DNA of 64,000 nt, taken from positions 1 to 64,000 of the forward strand of contig CAXXFH010000006.1 of assembly GCA_963677085.2 (NCBI GenBank). Direction: 5' to 3'. This DNA is from G963677085 sp963677085 (lineage in GTDB: Bacteria > Planctomycetota > Planctomycetia > Pirellulales > Thermoguttaceae). The notes below the pieces were generated by a model that saw nothing but the letters and a program-made list of their open reading frames with translations, was not told the origin of the DNA and did no database searches. Position numbers and translations under genes: made by a program. Positions 34,339 through 43,171 of this stretch are shown piece by piece (the first letter of the stretch is position 1; every line of letters begins with the position of its first letter).

Positions 34339-36234
34339 GTGACTCTTGGCCTGAGCATCGTCGATCTGCTGCCGGTGGGCGTCTTCCTGGCGGCCGCGCT
34401 GGGCATCGGCGTTTGGGCCCGACGGGACCAGCACGCCAGCGTCGACTTTCTGCTGGCCAACCGTTGCCTGCCCTGGTGGCCGCTGGGAATGAGCCTGGCC
34501 CTGGCCGGTTCGGCCAGTGCTTACTATTGCACGGCACCGCTGGAAGCCTATTGGGTCGGCCTGAAGCTGCTGCTGGTGCCGTTGCTCATCTGGACAGCGT
34601 TTCCGCTCGTCTATTGGGTGCTCGTGCCGCTCTACGGAAGGCTTGAACTGGAGTCGGTCTACGAGTATCTCGAACTGCGGTTTAACTCCACCGTGCGAGC
34701 TATCGCCGGCATCGCTTATCTGGTCGGTACGCTGCTGGTTCTCGGCTGCGTACTGATCTTGCCGGCAAAGGCTCTCGGTTTCGGCCAGAAGCTCGACGCA
34801 GCAACCGTCGCCCTGATTGTCGCGGCCGGCACCATCGCCACGCTTTCGACGTACCTTGGCGGCATGAAGGGCCGCGTGTGGACCGACGTCGCAAGGCTTA
34901 TCCTGCTGCTCTCGGCCCTGGCCCTGCTAATCTTCTTCATTCGCGGTGCGCTCGATGACGGGCTGGGTACTGTCTGGAAAGTGGCCGAGCGACTGGGACG
35001 CAAGACGGTCGTCGACCCTTCGGCCGGTTTCGCGGCCAAGTGGTCGCCCTGGGCATCGGTGGCCTACTTGGCCCTGGTGCCTTGGTTTTTTTACGTCGCC
35101 GACCAGTCGACACTCCAACGGTTGTTCGCCGTGCGACAAGTGCGCGACATGATGCCTTGCTACCTGTTGGGTACGGGCCTGTTTTGCCTGCTGGCGGTGC
35201 TAGCGATGTACGTGGGCTTAGGCCTGCTGGCCGTGTACCAGGAACATCCTGTCCGCGAGTTGCCCGCTCGTTGGATCGTGCGCAGTGCGGAGGATCCCAA
35301 GACGGGCCATCCCCTGATTGCGCCCGACGCGGAGATTACGCCCGAAAACATCGGCCCACTGATCGAAGAACGCAAGATTCTCAAGCCGAACGTAGAAGAA
35401 CCGTTTACCGATGTCGACGAAGTGCTCGATCACCGCGGCCAGATCGACATCCGCCGCCTGGCCCAGCGCACCACGCGGCTGAAGGGTGGCGAATACCGGC
35501 TCACGTCCGGCCGGCACCTTCTACTGGCTCAGTTCATCAAGCGCCACGTGCCGTGGGGTTTGGCCGGCATCGTATTAGCGGCCCTGGTTGCGGCGGCCAC
35601 GAGCCTGTTCGACGCGGGCCTCGTCGCCCTGACGACCTTGGTGATGGTCGATTTCCACCGCCGCTTCGGTTGGGCCGAGTTGTGGCTGGTCGACCGATGC
35701 GGCAAGGACCCCGACGACCTGGACCAGGCGGACGAAATGCGTCTCGCGCGGCCCGTGGTGCTGGCCTTGGGTACGGTGGCTACGTTGGCAAGCCTGGTAC
35801 TGTGCGGTCTGGGTGTTTCGGCCGATTTCATCTTCACGGGACTGGGCATTTTTGCCGGCCCCCTGCTGGGGATCTTCCTGCTGGGAATGTTCACTCGGCG
35901 AACGACAGCCACCGGCGCGGCGATGGGGCTCGTCGCGGGACTGGCGGCCGCGGTGTGGGCCGCCGGGGGACACTTGGCCGTAACCCTTTTGCCCATCTGG
36001 CCTTGGGCCACCGCGTTGGGGCCGTTTTGGCCCTTCGTGTTCGGCATCAAAGCCAGCATCCTGGTGGGCTATGTGGCAAGTATCGCCCTGGGCCAGCAGA
36101 AAACACGGGAAGAACTCAGCGGACTAGTCGTCGGACTCGGCCGGTTGGGTATACTAAAAGACGCTGGACAATCCAAGTCGGACGAGGTCTACTGGATCGA
36201 AGTCGACGACCAACGGGAAAGCCCCTGGAAGTAG
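34339..36234 (+). CDS. Sodium:solute symporter (SSS) family transporter
   Basis: This 631-residue membrane protein has 13 or so helices with the SSS pattern: an N-terminal helix, the ANRCLPWWPLGMSLALAGSASAYY segment, ESVYEYLELRFN after TM3, TYLGGMKGRVWTD, and DQSTLQRLFAVRQVRDM. A soluble insertion of about 110 residues (near 310-415, ELPARWIV to GGEYRLTSGR) interrupts the usual spacing. The GTG at 34339 directly follows repeat R1 copy C, and no ribosome binding site is seen. The cargo is unknown. Confidence 0.85.
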   Translation: MTLGLSIVDLLPVGVFLAAALGIGVWARRDQHASVDFLLANRCLPWWPLGMSLALAGSASAYYCTAPLEAYWVGLKLLLVPLLIWTAFPLVYWVLVPLYGRLELESVYEYLELRFNSTVRAIAGIAYLVGTLLVLGCVLILPAKALGFGQKLDAATVALIVAAGTIATLSTYLGGMKGRVWTDVARLILLLSALALLIFFIRGALDDGLGTVWKVAERLGRKTVVDPSAGFAAKWSPWASVAYLALVPWFFYVADQSTLQRLFAVRQVRDMMPCYLLGTGLFCLLAVLAMYVGLGLLAVYQEHPVRELPARWIVRSAEDPKTGHPLIAPDAEITPENIGPLIEERKILKPNVEEPFTDVDEVLDHRGQIDIRRLAQRTTRLKGGEYRLTSGRHLLLAQFIKRHVPWGLAGIVLAALVAAATSLFDAGLVALTTLVMVDFHRRFGWAELWLVDRCGKDPDDLDQADEMRLARPVVLALGTVATLASLVLCGLGVSADFIFTGLGIFAGPLLGIFLLGMFTRRTTATGAAMGLVAGLAAAVWAAGGHLAVTLLPIWPWATALGPFWPFVFGIKASILVGYVASIALGQQKTREELSGLVVGLGRLGILKDAGQSKSDEVYWIEVDDQRESPWK

Positions 36235-36250
36235 GCAGAAGGACCTTTTA

Positions 36251-36350
36251 GGATCGACCGATAACTTATCTGCTAATTCGCCGGGGCGTGCTTCGCACCG
36301 CCCCTCGGTTTTCGCCTTGACAAAGAGTAAGTTGTTTTTCGGGCCGTCCT
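36251..36350 (+). repeat. Dispersed repeat R2, copy 1
   Basis: This is one of three ~100-bp copies that share GGATCGA, ATTCGCCGGG, CCCTCGG, TTGCCTTG-like text and GTAAGTTGTTTTTCGGGCCG at the end. The other copies lie at 44551-44648 and 47990-48090. It ends about 22 bases before the start of the TPR gene. Confidence 0.8.
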
Positions 36351-36371
36351 CATTTCGGCTTGAACGAACCC

Positions 36372-37250
36372 ATGGATTCCACTCACGCCCGAAAACTGAT
36401 TCGCCAAGCCCTGGAAGCCTTGGAAGAGGGTGCGCATGTTCGCGCGTTGGCGCTGGGCGACCAGTTGACCCAAGCCATGCCCAACGACGCTCAGGTGCGG
36501 GCAATCCGTGCCGAGGCCCTGCTGGCCGGAGACTCTTCGGGCGACGAAGCGCTGGAAGAGGCGCGTACGGCCACCCGACTCGAACCGTTCAATTTCCACG
36601 CCCATTTGCTCGTGGCGCGCGCGGCCTGGAAAGCAGAACGTCTGACGTTGGCCCAGCAGTCGTACGAACGGGCCTTGGAATACTCGGGCCGGATGCCGGA
36701 GTTGCTCTCGGAGTATGCTTGGTTTATGGCCCAGGAGCGTGGTCCGCGCCCGGCCGAAGAGATCGCCAGCGAAGCGGTCGACGCCGACGAAGAATCGGCC
36801 ACGGCCTGGGCCGCGTTGGGTGTTGCCCGACATCGGCTGCATCGCTACCGCGAGGCGGAGGACGCCTTGCGTCGCGCCATGGATCTGGCGCCCGACGATC
36901 CGCGAGTTCAGGCCGCCATGGTGGTTCTTCTGCAAGACCAGCGAAAGACCGATCAGGCGGCGCCGCTGATCGACTCGTTATCGCGCATTCCCGGCGCCGA
37001 GGAGTTCGCCGCCGCTGCACGCCGGGAGGGCAAAAGGCGGCAGGTCGAAAGCATGCTCTTAGAGCGCGGGGTGGATCCCTCGCCGGCCAAACCCCACAAT
37101 GCCTGGCGCATCGCTGCGTGGCTGACCATGACCTCGATTGTCGTGGGGCTCATGACCGTAATCGCCCTGGTCAGTCAACCCGGCCCGATGTTTGTCGCCC
37201 TGCTGATCGCCGTCCTCGTCGGCTGGTGGCTGCGTGGATGGTTCGATTGA
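36372..37250 (+). CDS. TPR protein with C-terminal membrane anchor
   Basis: This 292-residue protein consists of about five tetratricopeptide-like repeats (residues 5-190; for example ATAWAALGVARHRLHRYREAEDALRRAMDLAPDDP) and ends with two hydrophobic helices and GWWLRGWFD. TPRs mediate protein contacts, so it is probably a membrane-tethered scaffold. I chose the ATG at 36372; a TTG at 36360 is in frame. Repeat R2 lies immediately upstream. Confidence 0.75.
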   Translation: MDSTHARKLIRQALEALEEGAHVRALALGDQLTQAMPNDAQVRAIRAEALLAGDSSGDEALEEARTATRLEPFNFHAHLLVARAAWKAERLTLAQQSYERALEYSGRMPELLSEYAWFMAQERGPRPAEEIASEAVDADEESATAWAALGVARHRLHRYREAEDALRRAMDLAPDDPRVQAAMVVLLQDQRKTDQAAPLIDSLSRIPGAEEFAAAARREGKRRQVESMLLERGVDPSPAKPHNAWRIAAWLTMTSIVVGLMTVIALVSQPGPMFVALLIAVLVGWWLRGWFD

Positions 37251-37663
37251 GGCGTACTCTTTCTTTCTCTTCTCTCACATTCTCACGCTTCGCGTCGTGT
37301 CGCGTCGGAACCACGTTCTGGATCCTGACTCCGACGCGCCAGCTTGGAAATGAGAGAAAATTATGTCTTGCCGTACGTTTCGATGATGCGAATCGTGGGC
37401 ACAAGGAAACCAGAAGACACATGTTTTGCGTGGAAACACGGAAAACTCACCACCCGTTGGTGGCCGCCCCGAATCGCAAAACTCCTTGCCTTGGAAGGTG
37501 CCGGTGAATATTGTAGTATCGGGCTGTGTTTTTGCACCCAGTGCATCGCTTCCCTCGCAATACTCACACACTCCGGTCCTTCGTCCTACGCTCGCTGACG
37601 ACCTGAGTTCGAACCCCCGGTCCATCGTGTGTACTACACCGCATTCTCCACCAAAGGTTTCCG
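37251..37663. other. Intergenic upstream of the PEP-CTERM gene
   Basis: No gene is supported here. A TTCGAACCCCC stretch near 37610 resembles a tRNA T loop, but no cloverleaf can be built around it. AAAGG before 37664 is a fair ribosome binding site for the next gene. Confidence 0.4.
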
Positions 37664-38779
37664 ATGATTCGTAGCGCGTGCTTGCTGGCCATTGTGGGTC
37701 TTCTGTCGATCGCCGTGCGACCTGGCGTGGCTGCTGCTGCCCTGTCGATTACCGAAGTCGGACGCTACGATTTCACCGATAGCAGCGGCTCTGGCGCTGC
37801 GGAGCTCTCGGGCATCGCTTACGCCGGTGGCAACCAATACTACGCGGTAAGCGACCAGCAGGCCCAGCTCTTCACGTTGAACATCGGTTTGAATAACTCG
37901 ACGGGCGCAATCACCTCGGCCAGCATCAACAGCGCGTCGCTGCAACTGAACGACGAGTCGGGCGTCGCGCTGTCGGGCAGCGACCGCGAAGACATCGTCT
38001 TCGACGGCACCAACGTCTGGATCGCCAACGAAACGGGCCCTGAATTGAGCCAACACAGCCTGACCACGGGCAACCGACTCGCTCAGATCACCACGACGTC
38101 CAACCCGCAGTTGAACGTCTTCAATAACATCCGCAACAACTACAGTTGGGAATCGCTGGCTCGAACGGCTGACGGCAGCGCCTTCTGGACGGCCAACGAA
38201 GGAGCACTCGACGGCGACGGTGAATTGGCCACTTACGGCTCGGGCAGCGTCGTGCGGTTGCAGAAGTTCGATGCGGCGATGAATCCCGCCGGACAATGGG
38301 CCTACGAGGCCGACGCCATCGACGGAGGAACGCTCACCTTCGCCGAAGATCGCAACGGCGTGGTCGATCTTTTGGCCCTAGACAGCGGCGACCTGTTGGT
38401 TATGGAACGCTCATTCGGCGACTTGCATTTCAAGCTCAGTCTCTACGAAGTCGATTTCACCGGGGCGACCGACATCTCCCAAGGTTCCTTGGCCGACGGC
38501 TTGATCGGCGAAACCTTCACGCCGGTCTCCAAGAACGAGCTTTGGTCGCATAGCTTCAGCCTTCTCGACGACCAAGCCAACTTCGAAGGCCTCACACTGG
38601 GCGCGACGCTCGACGACGGCTCGCGGAGTCTGATCCTCGTGGCCGACAACGGCGGTGGGACCAGCCAGTCGCTCTACGCCCTGAAGCTCTCCGGCGTGGT
38701 ACCCGAACCATCGACCTGGATGCTTCTGTTGGCCGCCGCGATTGCCCTCGCCGTGCGGTATTCTCGCCGCCGTAGTTGA
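37664..38779 (+). CDS. PEP-CTERM protein with phytase-like/esterase-like domain
   Basis: This 371-residue exported protein has an N-terminal signal (about 25 residues ending in AAAAL) and a beta-propeller-like domain with repeated FDGTNVWIANETGPELSQH and WTANEGAL patterns, similar to the phytase-like/esterase-like family. It ends with VPEPSTW, a membrane helix and RRRS, the PEP-CTERM sorting signal recognised by an exosortase. It is expected to be processed and delivered to the surface or an exopolysaccharide layer. No exosortase gene is in the window. Confidence 0.85.
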   Translation: MIRSACLLAIVGLLSIAVRPGVAAAALSITEVGRYDFTDSSGSGAAELSGIAYAGGNQYYAVSDQQAQLFTLNIGLNNSTGAITSASINSASLQLNDESGVALSGSDREDIVFDGTNVWIANETGPELSQHSLTTGNRLAQITTTSNPQLNVFNNIRNNYSWESLARTADGSAFWTANEGALDGDGELATYGSGSVVRLQKFDAAMNPAGQWAYEADAIDGGTLTFAEDRNGVVDLLALDSGDLLVMERSFGDLHFKLSLYEVDFTGATDISQGSLADGLIGETFTPVSKNELWSHSFSLLDDQANFEGLTLGATLDDGSRSLILVADNGGGTSQSLYALKLSGVVPEPSTWMLLLAAAIALAVRYSRRRS

Positions 38780-38804
38780 ACGCTACGTCTCTGACTCGTT
38801 ACGT

Positions 38805-38880
38805 TAGGTCTACGACGCAAAGCGTCGGAACTTCGGTACCCACGCGAAGCGTGGGCACCAGGAGACCGAAAACCAGGAGA
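38805..38880. repeat. GCGTC/GACGC and CCCACGC/GCGTGGG palindromes
   Basis: ACGACGCAAAGCGTCG and CCCACGCGAAGCGTGGG follow each other and match pieces of the larger composite repeat R3 at 46090-46225 and 60598-60731. They lie between two convergent genes. Confidence 0.65.
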
Positions 38881-38892
38881 CACGTGGCGTCG

Positions 38893-40350
38893 TTAGCCTT
38901 CTTCGCTGCCGACGACGGCCGGTGTGATCTCGGAATCGTTGCCCGAGGCGTCATTGTTGTCAACAACGACATCCGGCTCGATCACCCGCATGTGTTGCCA
39001 CTTGCCGTGCAGGTAGCGTGCGAAGTAGGACAGGGCCAGCACGCAGACGTAGATCGTCAACATCGACCAGCACCAGATCAAGCCGGCGCCGAAATAGTGC
39101 ATCCCGATCCAGGCGGCCGCCACGGGCGGAATCGACACGGTGCTGGCCGTGAACAGAATGAATCGCGTATCGCCGGCGCCCTTCAGCGCGCTGCAAAAGA
39201 TTACGTTCATCGCGTCCAACAAGCTGTACGCCGCCACGAACCGCAGCAGTACGATGGTCGTATCGCGCAGTTCGGTGAAGTCGACCGACGTGCCCGCGGC
39301 GTGACCCATCAGGAAGATGTCCGGCACGAGCACGTAAGCCAGGGCCATGGTAACCATGTAGGCCTGGGTCATCGAAAACCCGGTCCAGGTTGCTCGGGCG
39401 GCCAGGTCAGGGCGGTTTTGGCCAAGCTGTTGGCCGACCATCGTGGAAACGGCGATACCCAATCCCAACATCGGTAAGAAGGCCAACATGTTCACGTTGA
39501 AGGCCAGCGTGGTGGCGGCCATGGCCTGCTCGCCCAATTGCCCCACGAGTAGGATGAACACGGAGAAGGCCGCCACTTCGGCGAACATCTGCAAGCCGTT
39601 CGGGCCCCCGAAGCGCAGCAGTCGACGCATCAAGGCAAGGTCAAAGCGTCGCCCGACGACCACCCCGTAGCAGTCGCGATATTGCGGCAGCATCATCAGT
39701 CGCCAGTAGATCAGCACCTTAGCCCATTGCGAAACGACACTCGCCCAGGCGGCCCCCTCGATGCCCATCTCTGGCAGGCCGAAGTGGCCGAAGATCCAAA
39801 GGTAGTCGAGCACCAGGTTCAACACGGTCGCGAAGACGTCGACCACCATCACCACGCGAGTCTGGCCACGGCCGGTGAAGAACGACGACAGCGCCCCGGA
39901 CATCACCACGGCGCCGGCGCACCAGGCGACGATCTGGTAATAGGTGCCCTCCAGATGGGCCAGTTGGGCCTCATGCCCGCTGAAAGCGAACAGCTTGGCG
40001 ACCAAAGGACTCGTGACAATAAACAAGGGCAGGACCGCCATTCCCACCCAAACTCCTTGCCAAACGGCCAATCCAATGCGCTGCGGACGACCGGCCCCGT
40101 GATATTGGGCCACAAACGTATTGGCATACGTTGCCACGCCCAGCGGGAAGCAGAGCAAAGTGAAGTGCAGCAACCCGGCCGGCATGGTCGCCGCCATCTC
40201 GACTTGGTCGTGCCAGAGGAGAAACATGCGGTCGACGAAATTCATCACCGTCCAGGAGGCCGTCGACACGATCAGCGGCAGCGCCAGGCTCAGCACATCG
40301 CGCCCGCCACACGATCGGTTCCACCAGGTTGTTTGCGATTGGTTATTCAT
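38893..40350 (-). CDS. MATE-family efflux transporter
   Basis: This 485-residue protein has twelve hydrophobic helices in two halves typical of MATE exporters, with LALPLIVSTASWTVMNFVDRMFL in the first helix, an APLTLLCFPLG-like region and AWASVVSQWAKV mid-protein. MATE proteins expel drugs or metabolites in exchange for Na+ or H+. A polar C-terminal tail of about 40 residues follows. The ATG at 40350 abuts repeat R1 copy D directly; an upstream in-frame ATG at 40365 lies inside the repeat. Confidence 0.9.
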   Translation of the reverse strand: MNNQSQTTWWNRSCGGRDVLSLALPLIVSTASWTVMNFVDRMFLLWHDQVEMAATMPAGLLHFTLLCFPLGVATYANTFVAQYHGAGRPQRIGLAVWQGVWVGMAVLPLFIVTSPLVAKLFAFSGHEAQLAHLEGTYYQIVAWCAGAVVMSGALSSFFTGRGQTRVVMVVDVFATVLNLVLDYLWIFGHFGLPEMGIEGAAWASVVSQWAKVLIYWRLMMLPQYRDCYGVVVGRRFDLALMRRLLRFGGPNGLQMFAEVAAFSVFILLVGQLGEQAMAATTLAFNVNMLAFLPMLGLGIAVSTMVGQQLGQNRPDLAARATWTGFSMTQAYMVTMALAYVLVPDIFLMGHAAGTSVDFTELRDTTIVLLRFVAAYSLLDAMNVIFCSALKGAGDTRFILFTASTVSIPPVAAAWIGMHYFGAGLIWCWSMLTIYVCVLALSYFARYLHGKWQHMRVIEPDVVVDNNDASGNDSEITPAVVGSEEG

Positions 40351-40451
40351 TATCGGGCCGTGCATTGCTTATGGAACGAGGGCGACCGACGGGAGCCCGG
40401 ATTCCGAGGACAGGACGCAACGAAGTGTTCCACAATCAACCACGGAATCAA
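40351..40451 (+). repeat. Dispersed repeat R1, copy D
   Basis: The arms are TTATGGAAC (40369-40377) and GTTCCACAA (40427-40435). The change gives a G-U pair if the minus strand is transcribed. The copy starts at the base next to the MATE start codon, which is read from the minus strand. Confidence 0.85.
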
Positions 40452-40746
40452 AAGTCTTTTCAGGATATCGCGGATCGGCGGTGGCCGCTACGCGGGGTGA
40501 TCGGTGATGAGGCTTGCCCGTTGGACCACTCTCGGCCGAAAATGGTTCGCGCGGGGGAGACGCTTTCCCGCTTGCATCTTTCTCCTCGCCCGGTATGCTT
40601 CCATCAACAACGAATAGCTTTTTCGAGCTTAAGATGGCGACTTGGGTGCTTTGGGTGCCATGCCCACGCTGGCGTGGGCATGCTGGAAACACCCACAAAC
40701 ATGCCCACACGAGCGTGGGCATGGCACCCGTATTGGAGAATGAAAT
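40452..40746. other. Intergenic, mostly palindromic repeats
   Basis: Apart from the palindrome pair at 40654-40730, no gene or site was recognised between the divergent MATE and NhaC-type genes. Confidence 0.4.
40654..40730. repeat. Nested CATGCCCACGC palindrome pair
   Basis: Two hairpins (40659-40682 and 40700-40723) are flanked by GGGTGC and GCACCC, so the outer arms GGGTGCCATGCCCACGC and GCGTGGGCATGGCACCC can also pair over the whole unit. Related units lie at 23769-23792 and near 30704. Confidence 0.8.
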
Positions 40747-42561
40747 TTGACGGTTTCACCCGACCAAAACCTTCTCTTGCCCTCACCTTCCCGGTTGCCA
40801 ACCGCGCCCTGGCGGCGGCTGCTCAGCCCGGCGCTGGCCTTCTTCCTGATTACGGCCGCCGTTGCCTTGGGGGTGGGTGCGTATGTGCCTCGCAGTTGGA
40901 CTGTGGAGCAGGTCAGTCTCGATGTGCAGCGCGATGAGCAAGGACAACAATATTATCTCTACAAGGGCGAACCGAAGTATGTCGACCATTGGGTGCCGTT
41001 GGTCGACGCCCAACTCAACGCGGCCCGCGTGGCAAAGCTCAACGCCGAGGGCCAATCGCCCGAGGTGCGCGAAGAATATGCCACCGAAATCCGCGAAGTC
41101 GACGGCCGGCCCACGCAGTTGTACTACCAGCTTGTCGCCCGCTATCACTGGCAGTTCTGGTCGCTGCTGCCAGCATTGGTAGCAATCGGCCTCTGCTGGA
41201 TGACCCGAGAACCTGTCGTATCGCTGCTGGGCGGCGTGGTCGTGGGCGGACTTCTGCTCGGCCAGTACAACCTCACCCAGGACGTGCTCGTCGAGAACCT
41301 GGCCACGCCAAGTGCCGCCGGGGTGATGCTGTTGTATCTCTGGCTGCTGGGCGGACTGTTGGGCGTGTGGTCGCGGACCGGGGCCGCCCAGGCGTTTGCC
41401 GATCTGATGACCCGGCGCTTCGTGCGTGGGCCTCGCAGCGCGAAGTTGGTCGCCTGGTCGTTGGGCGTGATCTTCTTCCAGGGCGGAACCATCAGCACCG
41501 TGCTGGTCGGTACGACCGTGAAGCCGGTGGCCGACAAACAGCGAATCAGCCACGAAGAGCTTTCCTACATCGTCGACTCCACGGCGTCGCCCATCGCCTC
41601 GCAATTGGCGTTCAACGCCTGGCCGGGCTACATTCAGGCATTCATCTTCGTGGCCGGCGTTCCTTGGCTGGCCACCGAGTCGGACCGCATCGCGTTTTTC
41701 TTCCGTAGTGTGCCCTTCTGCTTCTACGCCATTTTCGCTGTGATGTTCACCTTTCTGCTGAGCATCGAGCATTTCCCGTTTTTAGGCCGGCGAATGCTGA
41801 CAGCGATTAAGCGTGCCCGCGAGACGGGTCAATTGGACGCTCCCGACGCCGAACCCTTAAGCGCCAAGGAACTGCAAGTAAGCCACGTGCCCGAGGGCTA
41901 TCAGCCGAACGTGATCGACTTCTTCGTCCCCCTTGTGTTGCTGCTGGGCACGGCTATCGGCACATTTATCGTGTTTCACGCCCCACGAGTGCAATGGGCT
42001 TTTGGGCTGGCATTGACCGCGGCCACCGTGTTGGCCATTTGGCGCGGCATGCGATTGAAGGAGGTAATGGAGGGCGTGGCCGAAGGGCTCAAGGGCGTGG
42101 TACTCGGTTCGGTTATTCTGCTGCTGGCCGTGGTGATCGGCAACATCAGCAAGCAAGCGGGCGGGGGGATCTATCTGGTCGAACTGCTGGGCGATCAGGT
42201 GCCCTACTGGGCCTTGCCCGTGATGCTGCAAATTATGACCATCATCATCGCTTTCTCGACCGGCACGAGTTGGGGAACCTACGCGGTAGCCTTCCCGCTG
42301 GCGATGCCGCTAGCTTGGGCAGTGGCTCAAGCAAACGGCCTGGAGCACCCTATGTTTTTCATGACGATCTGCTTCGCCGCCGTGATGGACGGCAGCGTGT
42401 CGGGCGATCAGTGCTCGCCGATCTCCGACACCACGGTCCTCAGCGCCATGTGTACCGGTTGCGACCTGATGGATCACGTGCGGACCCAGTTGCCCCAGGC
42501 CTCGGTAGCCGCCGTGATGGCCGGCATCTGCTGGACGGTGATAACGGCCGTGTTCTGCTAG
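40747..42561 (+). CDS. NhaC-family Na+/H+ antiporter-like transporter
   Basis: This 604-residue membrane protein ends with the NhaC-type motif VMDGSVSGDQCSPISDTT followed by MCTGCDLMDHVRTQLPQA, and contains FQGGTISTVLVGTT and TASPIASQLAFNAWPGY. It is longer than usual because a polar segment of about 90 residues (near 55-135) follows the first helix. The start is a TTG at 40747, as no ATG is available in frame nearby. It lies divergent from the MATE gene. Confidence 0.82.
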   Translation: MTVSPDQNLLLPSPSRLPTAPWRRLLSPALAFFLITAAVALGVGAYVPRSWTVEQVSLDVQRDEQGQQYYLYKGEPKYVDHWVPLVDAQLNAARVAKLNAEGQSPEVREEYATEIREVDGRPTQLYYQLVARYHWQFWSLLPALVAIGLCWMTREPVVSLLGGVVVGGLLLGQYNLTQDVLVENLATPSAAGVMLLYLWLLGGLLGVWSRTGAAQAFADLMTRRFVRGPRSAKLVAWSLGVIFFQGGTISTVLVGTTVKPVADKQRISHEELSYIVDSTASPIASQLAFNAWPGYIQAFIFVAGVPWLATESDRIAFFFRSVPFCFYAIFAVMFTFLLSIEHFPFLGRRMLTAIKRARETGQLDAPDAEPLSAKELQVSHVPEGYQPNVIDFFVPLVLLLGTAIGTFIVFHAPRVQWAFGLALTAATVLAIWRGMRLKEVMEGVAEGLKGVVLGSVILLLAVVIGNISKQAGGGIYLVELLGDQVPYWALPVMLQIMTIIIAFSTGTSWGTYAVAFPLAMPLAWAVAQANGLEHPMFFMTICFAAVMDGSVSGDQCSPISDTTVLSAMCTGCDLMDHVRTQLPQASVAAVMAGICWTVITAVFC

Positions 42562-42621
42562 TGGTCGGCCCCTGGCCCCCGATCTGCAACCTCGATAGGA
42601 ACGAACCGCTACGTCGCCGGA

Positions 42622-43110
42622 TTACTCGTTGCTGATCTTTGTTGGATCGCTGTCGAAGCTAGCACTGGCTGGTTGCCGACGACGCGACGTGCCAATCGGG
42701 CCGGCGTCGCTGCGGAGTTCGATGATCAGGTCGTCGGTGGGGCCGTCGATTTGGATTTCCAGGCCCGAGGTTTCGGGGCGGACGTACTTGTCGGGAATCA
42801 GGGGCCGGTACTCTCCCGGACTGTTTTCGTCGTACGCAACAACAGCTACCTTGTGTGCGCCGGTCACTGCTCCGTCACCCGTGTCGAAGGTCGTGACATG
42901 AAAAGACCCGTCCTCGCCGATGCGTCCGGTGGCCGCTCGCGCATCGGGAGGCACGAGACGAACGAAGCCCACGGTCAACGGCTTACCGTCGAGCAACACC
43001 CGACCGGAAACCGGCACCCGGTCTGGTCGCCCGTCGCTGCATCCGACCAAAGTCAGCAGCAGAGCAACGGCAATCGGCACAACGGCTTGTGCAGTGTTTT
43101 TCATATTCAT
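42622..43110 (-). CDS. Lipoprotein with carboxypeptidase-regulatory-like domain
   Basis: This product of about 162 residues has a signal segment ending in LLTLVGCSDG, a lipobox. One Ig-like beta domain follows (VPVSGRVLLDGKPLTVGFVRLVPP, GSFHVTTFDTGDGAVTGAHKVAV), as in the carboxypeptidase-regulatory-like lipoproteins that planctomycetes often encode beside DUF1559 genes. The ATG at 43110 or the one two codons later could be used. Its neighbour upstream is such a DUF1559 gene on the same strand. Confidence 0.78.
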   Translation of the reverse strand: MNMKNTAQAVVPIAVALLLTLVGCSDGRPDRVPVSGRVLLDGKPLTVGFVRLVPPDARAATGRIGEDGSFHVTTFDTGDGAVTGAHKVAVVAYDENSPGEYRPLIPDKYVRPETSGLEIQIDGPTDDLIIELRSDAGPIGTSRRRQPASASFDSDPTKISNE

Positions 43111-43171
43111 CTTACCGAACGAACTTAACACGGGTACACGGATCCATCGTGAACTCGACGCAACACAGGCC

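Noticed and set aside
37585..37640. tRNA-like TTCGAACCCCC stretch
   Set aside because: No acceptor or anticodon arms could be drawn around it, so it was not called a tRNA.
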